Below the pieces are notes generated by a model that saw only the letters and a list, made by a program, of their open reading frames with translations, did not search any database and had not been told where the DNA came from. A stretch of 64,000 nucleotides of DNA from Novosphingobium aerophilum (GTDB lineage Bacteria; Pseudomonadota; Alphaproteobacteria; Sphingomonadales; Sphingomonadaceae): the NCBI RefSeq assembly GCF_014230305.1, contig NZ_JACLAU010000013.1:1-64000 (forward strand), read 5' to 3'. Shown here piece by piece: positions 25,343 through 35,600 of this stretch. A program made the position numbers and the translations under genes. The first letter of the stretch is position 1. Every line of letters starts with the position of its first letter.

Positions 25343-27604
25343 ATGGTACGCATGCAATCGGCCGAGCCTGGACAGCAAAGTCTGCTCGGTCACCTCATCG
25401 ACAAGGCGCGCTCGCGAACGGGCGCAGCACGATCGGACGAGAGCGTCCAGGTCGCGCTGAACCCGTTGCCGATGCTCGACGCCCTCGTGCTGCTCAGCAG
25501 CGCGCGGGGAATCGAGACGTCGGTCGGGCAGCTGTCGGTGGCGCTGCCTGCCCATGAGGGCAACCTGTCCCCCCGTTTCGCTCCGCTCGCGCTGTCGCGC
25601 GTAGGGCTGGAAGCCCAGTGGCGGCCTCTTGGCCGCAAGGCGCCCCAGCAGGTCGATCTGCCGCTGCTGGCGCCGCTGGCAGACGGCGGGGCCGTGCTGA
25701 TCACCCGCGTCGCAGCCGACGGCGAAGTGATGCTGCGGGATGCCGCGGGGGAACGGATCGTCGACTACGCGGTGCTCCGCCGGCTCCTCACCGGAGAAGG
25801 GCTGCACACCGGTCCGCTTGATCCGGTCAATGGCGCCACGCAGAGCCAGCAACGCGATCTGGTCCGGCGCAATCCCAAGCTGTGGCTGCTCGCCGCCTAT
25901 TTCGGCGAGCGCAAGATCATGGGGCGGATGCTGCTGGCGGCCGCGCTGCTCAACCTCTGCGCCCTGTCGATCCCGCTGTACATGCGCGCGATCTACGACC
26001 GCGTGATTCCCAACCTGGCGATCGAGAGCCTCTGGGCCCTGTCGGCCGGGGTGATCGTCGTGCTGGTGTTCGAACTGCTGCTCAAGAAGCTGAAGAATGC
26101 CTTCGTCGACGGGGTCGGGCTCCAGGTGGGCCAGGCGGTGCAGCACCGCGCGGTCCATTCGGTGCTTCGCGCCCGCGAACAGTCGAGCAGCCAGAGCTTC
26201 GGCGCGATGCTGACGGCACTGCGCGACGTGGAAAGCCTGGCGCTGATCATTCCCCAGGCGATCTCGACCCTGCTGGTCGATCTGCCGTTCACGATCCTGT
26301 TCTTCTGCCTGATCGGCGCGATCGGCGGCTATACCGTGATCGGGCCGGTGGTCGGCGCGATAGCGCTGCTCGGGTTCGGCGCTGTCGCCAATTTCGCGTT
26401 GCGGCTCGCCAGCCGGCGCACCAGCAAGCTGGTTCAGGCCCGCAGCGATCTGATTGGCGAGATGACCGAGGGCTGGAGCACGATCAAGGCCAACGGCGCC
26501 GAAGGGCTGTTCGAAGGCCGCTGGGACGTGATTTCCGACCATCTGGCGGTGAACAACCGCCAGTTGCGGCACTGGAACGAACTGCCGGCCTCGATCTCGG
26601 GGCTGATCATGCAACTGGTGACCGTCATGGTCGTCGTGATCAGCGTGTTCCAGATCAAGTCGGGCACGATGACCACGGGTGCCCTGATCGCGGTGGTCAT
26701 GCTGACCAGCCGGGCCATGGTGCCGATCGCGGCCACCGTCGCGATCATCGCGCGGCTTTATCAGAGCGGGCCGCAGTTCAGTTCGCTGTCCTCGATCCTG
26801 CAGACCGAGCCCGAGGTCGATCAGACCGATCCGGCGATCAGTCAGGGGCGCATCCGCGGAGATATCCGGGCCGGCCGGTTGAACTACACCTTCAAGGGCG
26901 CCTCCGAGCCGAGCCTGCGCGACATTTCGTTCCAGATCGAGCCGGGCGAGAAGATCGCCCTGATCGGCAAGTCGGGCTCGGGCAAGTCCACCCTGCTGCG
27001 GGCCATTGCCGGGCTCCTGCCCGACAAGGAAGGCCTGCTGACCGTCGACGGGCACGCGATCGAGCGCTTCGCGGTGCCGCACCTGCGCGAGAACATCGTG
27101 TTCAGTGCCCAGGACGCCACGATTTTCGACGGATCGCTGTGGCATAACATTCTGCTCGGCATGCCCGAGCCGTCCGAGGACGTGGTGGATCGTGCGATCC
27201 GCTGTTCCGGGCTCGACGCGTTTGTTGCGCGGACGGTCGAAGGCTACATGCGCAAGGCCGGCCCCCGCGGCGCCGCGCTGTCGGGTGGGCAGCGCCAGTC
27301 GCTGCTGCTGGCGCGCGCGCTGATCCGCGATCCGGCCGTTCTGCTGCTCGACGAGCCGACGGCCTCGCTGGACGTGTCCAGCGAACTGCATGTTATCAAT
27401 GGCCTGCGCGAGGCAGCGCGCGATCGCACCCTGATCGTCGCGACCCATCGCCTGGCCCTGCTCGAACTGGTGGACCGCGTGATTTGGCTCGACGAGGGCC
27501 GGATCATCGCGGACCGGCCCAAGGCCGAGGTCCTGGCCAAGCTGGCCGGGCAGGCCGGCGGCGCCCAGCCGAACCCGTCGCCCAATCCCCGAGCCGCCGC
27601 ATGA
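25343..27604 (+). CDS. Type I secretion ABC exporter with C39-like domain
   Basis: A 753-residue ABC half-transporter of the LapB/RtxB/HlyB group. Residues about 40-150 resemble a C39 peptidase domain but contain no cysteine, so this is a C39-like docking domain and not a protease. Six transmembrane helices span about 190-460. The nucleotide-binding domain has Walker A at G542-KSGSGKST, the ABC signature LSGGQ at 646-650 and Walker B ending in D670-E671. It would energise export of the giant RTX protein encoded downstream. The ATG at 25343 has GGGGGT before it. ATG at 25352 is an alternative. The MotB-like gene follows after 66 bp on the same strand. Confidence 0.94.
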   Translation: MVRMQSAEPGQQSLLGHLIDKARSRTGAARSDESVQVALNPLPMLDALVLLSSARGIETSVGQLSVALPAHEGNLSPRFAPLALSRVGLEAQWRPLGRKAPQQVDLPLLAPLADGGAVLITRVAADGEVMLRDAAGERIVDYAVLRRLLTGEGLHTGPLDPVNGATQSQQRDLVRRNPKLWLLAAYFGERKIMGRMLLAAALLNLCALSIPLYMRAIYDRVIPNLAIESLWALSAGVIVVLVFELLLKKLKNAFVDGVGLQVGQAVQHRAVHSVLRAREQSSSQSFGAMLTALRDVESLALIIPQAISTLLVDLPFTILFFCLIGAIGGYTVIGPVVGAIALLGFGAVANFALRLASRRTSKLVQARSDLIGEMTEGWSTIKANGAEGLFEGRWDVISDHLAVNNRQLRHWNELPASISGLIMQLVTVMVVVISVFQIKSGTMTTGALIAVVMLTSRAMVPIAATVAIIARLYQSGPQFSSLSSILQTEPEVDQTDPAISQGRIRGDIRAGRLNYTFKGASEPSLRDISFQIEPGEKIALIGKSGSGKSTLLRAIAGLLPDKEGLLTVDGHAIERFAVPHLRENIVFSAQDATIFDGSLWHNILLGMPEPSEDVVDRAIRCSGLDAFVARTVEGYMRKAGPRGAALSGGQRQSLLLARALIRDPAVLLLDEPTASLDVSSELHVINGLREAARDRTLIVATHRLALLELVDRVIWLDEGRIIADRPKAEVLAKLAGQAGGAQPNPSPNPRAAA

Positions 27605-27670
27605 CCGGTCCGCTCGCACCCAACAACCCGCATCGGCCCGCGATGGGCCTGCGCAACGCAGGAGAAGCTC

Positions 27671-28408
27671 GTGGCAGGGGCTAGCGCCGATGGCGAAGTC
27701 AATCACTGGCCGGCGTTCGTCGACGTGCTCACCACCGTGATCATGGTGGTGACCTTCCTGCTCGTTATCATGAGCGCGGCGGTGATGCAGCTGTCGCAAC
27801 GCGTCATCCAGAACTTCAAGAACCAGATGGTCGCCGAACAGAAGCTCAAGGAGCAGGGCGCGACCGGTGGGAAGATCGCCGCGGGCGGCTCCGAAGGTCA
27901 GCAGAGCAACAAGCTGAACTCCCCCGCCGATGCGGAATCCGGGACGTCGGTGTCCGAGCTGGGATCGATCCTGCGTTCGGAAACGGCGGTCAACGGCCAG
28001 GATCGCCTGACGATCCGGACCCGCGACACCAAGGACACGCTGGCGCTGCAGATCAAGGCGATCGAGCGGCCCGACGACAGCAAGGGGGTGGAGATCAAGA
28101 CCGCCGACACCCTGCTGAAGATCGGCTTCGCGCCGACCGCGGTCAGCTACGACGACGACAATTCGACCAAGGTGGTCAGCTTCCTGAGGGGCAAGATCCA
28201 GCCCGGCACGAAGTATGAAATCTGGGCCTTCACGCCGCAAACGCGATCGGTCACCGAAGCGCAGCGGCTGGGCTTCTATCGCGCGGCCATGACGCGCAAC
28301 CTGCTGATCAAGGCCGGAATTGCGCCGAACGACATCCTCACCCAGGTCCGCGTGACCGATCCCAAGGCGGCTGACGGGCATATGGTCCGCGTCGTGATCA
28401 AACCCTGA
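27671..28408 (+). CDS. MotB/TolR/SiiA-like proton-channel subunit
   Basis: A 245-residue protein starting at a GTG behind CAGGAGAAGC. After a short cytosolic N-terminus it has one transmembrane helix at about 18-40, beginning WPAFVDVLTTVIMVV. The aspartate D18 at the cytosolic mouth is placed like the proton-carrying Asp of MotB, ExbD, TolR and SiiA. A Gln/Gly-rich linker leads to a C-terminal OmpA/MotB-like periplasmic region at about 165-245 (RLGFYRAAMTRNLLIKAGI). The usual TD pair of peptidoglycan-binding OmpA domains is not evident. No flagellar genes are nearby. Its place between the exporter and a MotA-like gene points to a stator-like proton channel serving secretion, as SiiA does in Salmonella SPI-4. 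Function is inferred. Confidence 0.82.
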   Translation: MAGASADGEVNHWPAFVDVLTTVIMVVTFLLVIMSAAVMQLSQRVIQNFKNQMVAEQKLKEQGATGGKIAAGGSEGQQSNKLNSPADAESGTSVSELGSILRSETAVNGQDRLTIRTRDTKDTLALQIKAIERPDDSKGVEIKTADTLLKIGFAPTAVSYDDDNSTKVVSFLRGKIQPGTKYEIWAFTPQTRSVTEAQRLGFYRAAMTRNLLIKAGIAPNDILTQVRVTDPKAADGHMVRVVIKP

Positions 28409-28437
28409 CCGCACTGGAGCCCTGACGGGAAAAGGCC

Positions 28438-30141
28438 ATGGAAAAGAAGATCAAGACAGAGCTCTTCAAGATGACCGGCATCATGGTGATGCTGCTGGGT
28501 CTGGGGATCTATGCGCACGAATTCGTGATCGCGGGCATCATGGCCAAGATGGCTCTGAACCTGTCGATCTTCGCGCTGTTCGGGATCGCTGCGGCCATCT
28601 CGTTCCACCACGTGCTGTCGCTGCGCAACGACCTGGTCGCGCTGCACGCCCTGCAGGTGGACTATGGGTCGAAGTCCAGGCGCCCGAAGGACCCCTTCGC
28701 CAAGCCGGCGATCGTGTTCTCCGAGCCGCAGTTGCTGGGGCAGGGCTATCGCCTGATCACCGAAGAGCTGGGCAAGCAGGACGATCTGCAGATCTCGAAC
28801 GGGACCGTCCAGACCCTGCTGCACGACGTCGACACGCGCATCAACGATCGCAAGTCGACCACGCTCTACTTCTCGGGCCTGATGGTGTTCCTGGGCCTGC
28901 TCGGTGCGTTCATGGGTCTGATGAAGACCGTCCACTCGGTGTCCGACCTGATCGGCGCGATGGACGTGTCGGGCAAGGGCGGGACCGACAGCTTCGGCAA
29001 GATGATCGAGGGCATGAAGGCCCCGCTGAACGGTATGTCGGTGGGCTTCAGCTCGTCGCTGTTCGGCCTCATGACCTCGATGGTGCTCGGCGCGCTCGAG
29101 CGTTGCTCGACCTCGGCGATGAAGGCGCTGCGCAACGAATTCGAACACTGGCTGTCCAACATGGCCGCGCTGGAGAGCGCGCAGACCGAAGCGTCGGGAT
29201 CGGGCCGGTCGTCGACCGCCGAGTTCACCGCCGTGCGCAAGGTGCTGGAGGCCGGCGCCGCCGAGCTGGGCGGGATTCGCGATGTGATCGCGGGCACCAC
29301 CCGCGGCGTGGCCGATACCCGCGCGGATCTGGATCGCCTGACCGGCGCCGTGGCGGGCCTGACCCAGGCGGTCCACCGCCTGTCCGACCCCACCCCGATG
29401 CTGAAACCCATCACCGCCGCGGTCGAAGACCTGGCCCGGAACCAGATGGACATGCTCGCGCAATTCCGCCGCCTCTATGCCGAGGCCGAGGCGGATCGTG
29501 CCCATATTCGCAGCACGCTCAACGCCTTGGGCTCGATTGTCGAGCGTTCGTCGCTGCTCGATGGGGCGGAACTGCACCGCCAGCTCGATCGCATGATCGT
29601 GCTGCAGGGCGAACTGGCCGAAGCCGCTCCGGCTGCGGTCGAGGCGCTGCAGACCGCGCCGCTCCAGATCACGGCCGCACCGCCGCGCAAGGGCCTGTTC
29701 GGCCTGTTTGCCGGGCAGGGCGGGGAAGGTCCGAGCGCCGGCAAGGCGTTGCGCGAAGCCAAGGCCCTGCGGCGCGAGGTGCGCGATTCCCTGGCGGCCA
29801 ATCGCCGGGTGATGCGCCAGGTCGGTGCCGGGCTCGAGCAGCGGCTCGAACGGCTGGAAGCCAACAGCATCGAAGAGCAGGACCTGGTGGCGCGGCTGGA
29901 ATCCCGGGCGCGCGACCAGCAGGCCGCGCTCGAGACTCTGGCGGCGACGCTGGAAGGCGATGGGCAGCCTCCGGTCATCGATGGCGCGCGTCCCTACACC
30001 GGCGCCCGTGCGGCGATGCAGAGCCTGCGTCAGCGCCTTGGGGCCGCATTCGATCGCCGCGAGGCGCCGCGTGATCGGCAGGAGGAGGAAGCCGAGCTTC
30101 CCGCCCGCCGCTATGGCACCACCGACAAGGGAGACCTGTGA
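28438..30141 (+). CDS. MotA/TolQ/SiiB-like channel subunit with long coiled-coil tail
   Basis: A 567-residue inner-membrane protein. Four hydrophobic segments lie at about 13-30, 38-59, 142-163 and 198-221. The last pair carries GAFMGLMKTV and GMSVGFSSSLFGL, the MotA/TolQ/ExbB channel signature. From about 225 to 567 the protein is cytosolic, rich in Ala, Arg, Glu and Leu, with long heptad-like helices and a basic PPRKGLFGLF insert near 418. MotA homologues are usually about 250-300 residues, so the tail is an unusual addition. GGGAAAAGG precedes the ATG. The stop codon overlaps the PilZ start (TGATG). I infer that it forms a proton channel with the upstream MotB-like protein and that the tail contacts the exporter or PilZ. 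Confidence 0.82.
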   Translation: MEKKIKTELFKMTGIMVMLLGLGIYAHEFVIAGIMAKMALNLSIFALFGIAAAISFHHVLSLRNDLVALHALQVDYGSKSRRPKDPFAKPAIVFSEPQLLGQGYRLITEELGKQDDLQISNGTVQTLLHDVDTRINDRKSTTLYFSGLMVFLGLLGAFMGLMKTVHSVSDLIGAMDVSGKGGTDSFGKMIEGMKAPLNGMSVGFSSSLFGLMTSMVLGALERCSTSAMKALRNEFEHWLSNMAALESAQTEASGSGRSSTAEFTAVRKVLEAGAAELGGIRDVIAGTTRGVADTRADLDRLTGAVAGLTQAVHRLSDPTPMLKPITAAVEDLARNQMDMLAQFRRLYAEAEADRAHIRSTLNALGSIVERSSLLDGAELHRQLDRMIVLQGELAEAAPAAVEALQTAPLQITAAPPRKGLFGLFAGQGGEGPSAGKALREAKALRREVRDSLAANRRVMRQVGAGLEQRLERLEANSIEEQDLVARLESRARDQQAALETLAATLEGDGQPPVIDGARPYTGARAAMQSLRQRLGAAFDRREAPRDRQEEEAELPARRYGTTDKGDL

Positions 30142-30494
30142 TGCGCCTTTCCCCGTTCGGCCTGTTCCGCCGCAAGAAGGCCTTTTCCCGGGCCGCCGTG
30201 CGCCACGCCTGCCAGATCGATTGCGAACTGCTGCTGACCGACAGCATGGTCAGCTACGACGGCCGTCTGATCGACATCTCCGTCGGCGGCGCGATGTTCC
30301 GGCCGCGGCTGGTCTATCTGATGAACCGCCGCAACGAACCGGTGGAGCTGCGCCTTGGCACCTTCGTCATCGCTGGCGAGATCATGGGCACGATGAGCGC
30401 AGGCTTCGGCATCCGCTTCGACCAGGAGATGGACGAGCAGAATCTGCTCGCCCTGCTGGCGCGCTTCACCGATCCGGTGCAGCGCGCGGCCTGA
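30141..30494 (+). CDS. Stand-alone PilZ domain protein (c-di-GMP receptor)
   Basis: A 117-residue single-domain protein. Both parts of the c-di-GMP-binding signature are present: R17-AAV-R21 (RxxxR) and D45-I-S47-VG-G50 ((D/N)xSxxG). A basic N-terminus (RRKK) precedes them. The ATG shares its first base with the stop of the MotA-like gene, so translation is probably coupled one to one. In flagella, YcgR-type PilZ proteins bind MotA or the rotor to change motor output. By analogy this protein could gate the MotAB-like secretion channel in response to c-di-GMP. Binding is well supported by motif, the target is inferred. Confidence 0.88.
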   Translation: MRLSPFGLFRRKKAFSRAAVRHACQIDCELLLTDSMVSYDGRLIDISVGGAMFRPRLVYLMNRRNEPVELRLGTFVIAGEIMGTMSAGFGIRFDQEMDEQNLLALLARFTDPVQRAA

Positions 30495-30563
30495 TCTGCC
30501 GGGGCTGATGGCCCCGCAGACCATCCCGATCCGCCAAACCCCGATCCGCTTTAACCCTCACAA

Positions 30564-30616
30564 GGCGCGTGGCTCCAACGAGCCGCGCGCCCGTTAGCGG
30601 TTTGCTAACCATTTTT
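30564..30616 (+). terminator. Tandem-hairpin terminator after pilZ
   Basis: A 12-bp stem (564-575 with 580-591, one G-T pair, CAAC loop) is followed at once by GTTAGC-GGTTT-GCTAAC and CATTTTTCC. This is a good intrinsic terminator. It splits the ABC-motB-motA-pilZ transcript from the tolC-giant protein transcript. The rest of the 295-bp gap (30617-30789) must hold the tolC promoter, but I cannot point to clear -35/-10 boxes. Confidence 0.7.
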
Positions 30617-30789
30617 CCTTACCTCTGAACCTGAGTTCAGGGCGACCGGGTGGGTGTCGTGACCGGAACCGGGCCGAACAGGCCTCGGACAACCGGATAC
30701 GGAAAACTACCTGTAGCGACCTTGGCCCGCATCTTAATGCCGGTGGGCCAAGTCGGAAGCCGCCTGTTAACCACGTTCGGGAGGCCACA

Positions 30790-32616
30790 TTGAACCGTTT
30801 CCACAGCGCCATGCGGACAAGCCTGGCCGTTATCGCCTTCGGGGCGATGGCCGGCGCTGCTCCGCTGCTCGCCGAGCGGCTCCGCCTCGAGTATGCGCTA
30901 ACGGCCACTCTCCCCGAACCTGCCATCCGTGCGGTGATCAAGGGCGCCATGATGGGGCCCTTGCCCGACGGGTCCACGCTGGCTGCGCTGACCGGTCCGG
31001 AATCGGCCAGCAGCGCCTTTGCCCAGGAGATCGAGGTTCCGGCGGTTCCCGTCCCCATCCTGACCCAGGCCGAAGCGGCTGCCGGGGCGGCTGAGGAACT
31101 TCCCGCCGTCGCTGCGGCCACGACCGCTGTCACCGACACGGCGCTGGCCGCCGCTCCGGCCGAGCCGAAGCCGGTGGCCGCGGCCGCAGCGCCCGCTCCG
31201 GCGAACGCTGCCCCCGCCATGGCCACCCCGGCCGCTCCGGCGCCTGCCGCCAGTGGCGATCCCGCACCGACGCCCGCGCCGACCGCCATTCCGGCCCTGG
31301 CCGAAGCCTTGGCCGAGGTCGACCGCCAGGCCAGCGTCGAGCCGCCCGCCGGCGCAACGGAATCGCTGCGCGACGCGATTGTCGCCGCGCTGAAGGACAA
31401 CCCGGACATCCAGATCGCGCTCGCCCGCCAGGACGATGCGCGATACGGCGTTGACGAGGCCCGCGCCGGATATCTGCCGCACCTCGATCTGCAGGCCGGC
31501 TGGGGACGCGAGACCGTGCGCCAGGGTTCAGGCGCCCGCACCCAGGCCTTCCGCACCGAAGGCAGCCTGACGCTGAGCCAGAACGTCTGGGACTTCGGCG
31601 TCACGATCAACGACATCAAGCGGGCCCGCGCCACCTATCGGTCGGCCCAGTGGGCCACGCGTGAGCAGATCGAGGGCATCTCCTACGACATCACCAATGC
31701 CTATCTGGGCGTTCTGGCCCAACAGCAGCTCCTGGCCCTGACCGAGCAGGAAATCGCCGCGACCAAGAAGATCCTCCGCATCGTGACGGTGCAGAAGGAC
31801 CTGGGCCTGACGACCCCGGCCGATGTCGGCCGGGCCCAGACCCGGCTGGAAAACGTCCAGTCGCTGCTGCTGGATCGCAGGAGCCAGCTCGAACAGGCGC
31901 GCAACGCCTACAAGCGGCTGACCAACCACCTGCCGGCCCGCGTGGTCGATCTGCCGCCCGGCGCCGGGACCTTGCCGGAAAGCGCGGATGCTGCGGTCGG
32001 CATGATGGACACGCACAGCCCGCGTCTGGCCCAGGCCGTCCAGGACCGTCGCTCGCTCGACAAGCAGTACGACAGCCAGACCGGCGCCCTGTTCTTCCCG
32101 CGCATCGGTGTGATGGTCCAGGGCAACTACAAGTACGACGTGATGGGCCTGACCGGCCGCGCCGACGATGCGCGGGCCATGGTCACCATGTCGTACAAGC
32201 TGTTCAACGGCGGCGCCGACCGCGCCGTGCGCCGTCGCATTGGCGCCCGCCTGCGCGAGGCCGATTACGAACTCGACCGCCGCCGCCGCGAGGTCGAGCA
32301 GGATATCCGCATCGACTATGAATCCCTGCGCGCCGCGCGGGAGAAGATCGCGACGATCGATGCGGAAATCGAATCCGCCACGCGGGTTGCCGATCTTTAC
32401 CGCCAGCAGTTCCGCGAGGGCCGCCGCACCGTGTTCGACCTTCTGGATTCCCAGCAGGTGCTGTTCGCGGCCCAGGCCAACCGCATCAACAACGGCGTCG
32501 CCCTGCGGGCCGCCGAGTACCGCGTCCTCCAGAAGCTCGGTGGGCTGTTCGATCTTGTCAGCGGAGGGGAAGCCCTTCCGCCGCTCGTCGTCCCGGCTCC
32601 CGGGGGGGATGACTAA
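30790..32616 (+). CDS. TolC-family outer-membrane channel with Ala/Pro-rich extension
   Basis: A 608-residue outer-membrane efflux protein. A TTG start at 30790 follows GGGAGG. The ATG at 30811 is an alternative. After a signal-like segment (about 8-30) comes an unusual stretch of about 100-185 that is dominated by Ala and Pro. The TolC-like domain starts near 192 (SLRDAIVAALKDNPDI) and includes LTLSQNVWDFG, the VGRAQTRLENVQ helix and the C-terminal repeat with YRQQFREGRRTVFDLLDSQQ. It would complete the type I machine from ABC exporter through the HlyD adaptor. It is immediately upstream of the giant substrate gene (79 bp), so exit channel and cargo are probably coexpressed. Confidence 0.92.
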   Translation: MNRFHSAMRTSLAVIAFGAMAGAAPLLAERLRLEYALTATLPEPAIRAVIKGAMMGPLPDGSTLAALTGPESASSAFAQEIEVPAVPVPILTQAEAAAGAAEELPAVAAATTAVTDTALAAAPAEPKPVAAAAAPAPANAAPAMATPAAPAPAASGDPAPTPAPTAIPALAEALAEVDRQASVEPPAGATESLRDAIVAALKDNPDIQIALARQDDARYGVDEARAGYLPHLDLQAGWGRETVRQGSGARTQAFRTEGSLTLSQNVWDFGVTINDIKRARATYRSAQWATREQIEGISYDITNAYLGVLAQQQLLALTEQEIAATKKILRIVTVQKDLGLTTPADVGRAQTRLENVQSLLLDRRSQLEQARNAYKRLTNHLPARVVDLPPGAGTLPESADAAVGMMDTHSPRLAQAVQDRRSLDKQYDSQTGALFFPRIGVMVQGNYKYDVMGLTGRADDARAMVTMSYKLFNGGADRAVRRRIGARLREADYELDRRRREVEQDIRIDYESLRAAREKIATIDAEIESATRVADLYRQQFREGRRTVFDLLDSQQVLFAAQANRINNGVALRAAEYRVLQKLGGLFDLVSGGEALPPLVVPAPGGDD

Positions 32617-32695
32617 TTCCGCGTAATGCCGCGTCCCGAAATCTCGCCAGTCGGCGATTGACGGACCGTTAACATGGTTGGGGTAGCCAGGTAGC

Positions 32696-35600
32696 ATGGT
32701 AAAACTGTCTCGCGGCAAGTCGGGCCTTGGAAACAAGGGACTGAACGGTAAGAATGTGCAGCCGGCACAGGATGCCGCGCACCAGACGTCGATCGACCAG
32801 CAGGCCCAGAATTATGGGGCCGCGAAGGTCATCCAGCTCGACACCGACGACAAGGCCAAGATCGGCATCAAGTATGCGCCGTTCAAGGTCGAGATCGTCG
32901 ACGTCGACGTGATGCTGATCTTCAACGACGGCACCAAGATCATCATCCCGGGCATGGCCCTGGCCGCGTTCTCGGGGCGCAAGCCGGTCATCGTCTTCGA
33001 CGACAAGGAATTCACCGCCGACCAGGCCGTGGGCATGGTTGGCGAGATCAGCACCCAGGATGCCTCGCTGCAACTGCACCTCAGCAGCGCCGACGCCGAG
33101 GTCCAGGCTCCGGATCCGAAGAACGCTTCGGGCGTGCAGCCCGGCGATTCCGGCAAGGCGCAGGCCGATCAGGCCGCCAAGGCCAATGCCCAGGTCAAGG
33201 CCGCGGAAAGCACCAGCAAGCTCACCGAAAAGATCAGCGACACCCCGGCCAGCAGCGCCCCGCCGCCGGGCGTGATCTCGCCGCGCGCCGCCGAGCCGGC
33301 GCCCGATGATGCGCTTGGGCCGGCCGGTATCGGCAAGCTTGTCCCCAAGCTGACCTACACGCTGTACAACTCGGAAAGCGCGGTCCGCACTGCGGAAGCC
33401 GGCCAGACGGTGATCAAGGGCGACACCGGTGGTCCGAACTCGTCCAAGGATGCCACCTTCGCCGGGCAGTCGGCCCAGGAAACGATCAGCGGCACCTCGG
33501 GCAATGACACGATCTATGCCGACCGACTGGACCACGCTCCGGTCGGTTCGACCATGCGCGTCCTCCATGTCGAAGCCATGGTGCCTGCCAAGGGGCTGAC
33601 TCTCAAGGAATTTCTGATTCCGTCGCTGCCGCCGGGCTACACCGTCGTCAACGGCACGCTGACCGACAAGGGCTGGCTGGTCTCGGCCGACCAGGGCAAC
33701 GTCACCAAGGTGACGACCAAGGTCGATCCGACCACCAACCAGACCATCACCCTGCCGGTCAACCAGTCGTTCTTCAGCTTCGACATCCAGCTGTCGTACA
33801 AGCTGCCGGCCACGGGAACCCCGGTCAACAGCAGCGGCTTCCAGGATGAATTCTTCCTGCCCGTGATGCTGGGGCTGTCCTCGGACGGCAAGACCAGTTC
33901 GTTCGCGGTGTCGGTGGCGGCGCACTTCGGCATCAAGGAAGTGACCGATGCGGCCGGCATGACCGTGACCGATCCGGTCAGCGGCGAGCCGATCTACGTC
34001 CTGTTCTCGAACCCCCCGGGTACCAAGATCGATGCCGGTGACGGCAACGACCGGATCATCACCAGCGCCGGCGCCGACGTGATCGACGGCGGGCTGGGCA
34101 TCGACACGGTCGAGTACACGCGCTCGGGCGAAGGGGTCGAAGTCAACCTCGCAACCGGCAAGGGCGCCAAGGGCTTCGCCCAGGGCGACACCTACCAGAA
34201 CGTCGAGAACGTGGTCGGCTCGGACTTTGCCGACAAGCTCACCGGCGACGACAAGGACAACACCTTCGTCGGTGGCAAGGGTGCCGACACGATCGATGGC
34301 GGGGCTGGCTTCGACACTGTCGACTATACCAATGCCCTGGCCGACGTGGCGCCCAAGCTCGACAGCAAGGGCCAGCCGATCGTCGACAACACCGGCATCG
34401 AGGTCTTCCTGGATGGAACGGCGTCCAAGGGCGGTGAAGCCCAGGGCGATATCCTGAGCGGCATCGAACGCGTCATCGCGACGGACAAGAATGACACGCT
34501 GCACGGCGGCGCGAACAGCGAATCGTTCGAAGCGGCAGCGGGCGACGATCTCCTGATCGGCAGCACCGGCGCGGACACGCTCGACGGCGGCGCGGGCATC
34601 GATACGGTCGACTATTCCGACAGCACCGCGGCGGTGAAGGTTTATCTCGACGGGACGCCGGGCAGCGGCGGCCAGGCCGAGGGCGATGTGCTGCGCGGGG
34701 TCGAAATGGTCATCGGTTCGGCCTTCGCCGACACCCTGATCGGTTCGACCGGCGATGACACCTTCAAGGGTGGTGCCGGGGCCGACAGCATCGACGGCGG
34801 TGCAGGCATCGACTCGATCGACTTTTCCTATTCGGAAACCGCGGTCGAGGTGTTCCTCGACGGTCGGGTCAGCCGCGGCGGCGACGCCGAGGGCGACACC
34901 TACACCAATATCGAACAGCTCACCGGTTCGAAGTTCGCCGATCGCCTGGTGGGTGCGGCGGCCGATGAAACCATCAAGGGTGGGCTGGGCGACGACACCA
35001 TCGAGGGTGGCGCCGGCGCCGACGTCATCGACGGCGGGGACGGCTTCGACATCGCCTCCTACGCGTCGGCGGCGGCCGGCTTGGCGGTCTCGCTCGACGG
35101 CAAGACCCAGACCGGCGATGCGCTGGGCGATTCGTTCGTCAGCATCGAAGGCCTGGAAGGCTCGGCCTATGGCGACACCCTGATCGGCACGGCCGGCAAC
35201 GACAAGCTGCTGGGCGAGGCCGGTGACGATCTGCTGCTGGGCGGCGGCGGTGCCGACACGCTTGACGGTGGCGACGGCTTCGACCGGATCGACTACACCA
35301 CCTCCTTCCAGGCGGTGAACGTCCGGCTGGACGGGGGCGCGAGCTTCGGCGGCGACGCCCAGGGCGATGTCATCACCAATGTCGAGCAGGTGATCGGCTC
35401 GAGCTATGACGATACCCTGACCGGTGCGGCCAGCAACGACCTTCTGGATGGCGGCTCGGGCAATGACACCCTGACCGGCGGCGCCGGGGCGGACACGCTG
35501 ATTGGCGGCACCGGCACGGATAGCGCGTCCTATGCGGGCAGCACGGCCGGCGTGACGGTTAGCCTCGACGGGACGGCCGGCGTTGGCGGCGATGCCGAAG

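Noticed and set aside
25343..25800. Active C39 peptidase domain in the ABC exporter (bacteriocin-type processing)
   Set aside because: The domain has no cysteine at the catalytic position and no double-glycine precursor is encoded nearby. It fits the non-catalytic C39-like domain of RTX exporters.
27671..30141. Flagellar stator genes motA/motB
   Set aside because: No flagellar or chemotaxis genes surround them, the order is B before A, the MotA-like protein has an extra tail, and both lie between type I secretion genes. A secretion-linked channel fits better.
33947..33958. D418-A-A-G421 in the giant protein as a LapG-type cleavage site
   Set aside because: LapG sites are usually T/P/A-A-A-G within the first 100-200 residues and need a LapG/LapD pair. 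Neither gene is in the window, and the tetrapeptide lies in a different domain.
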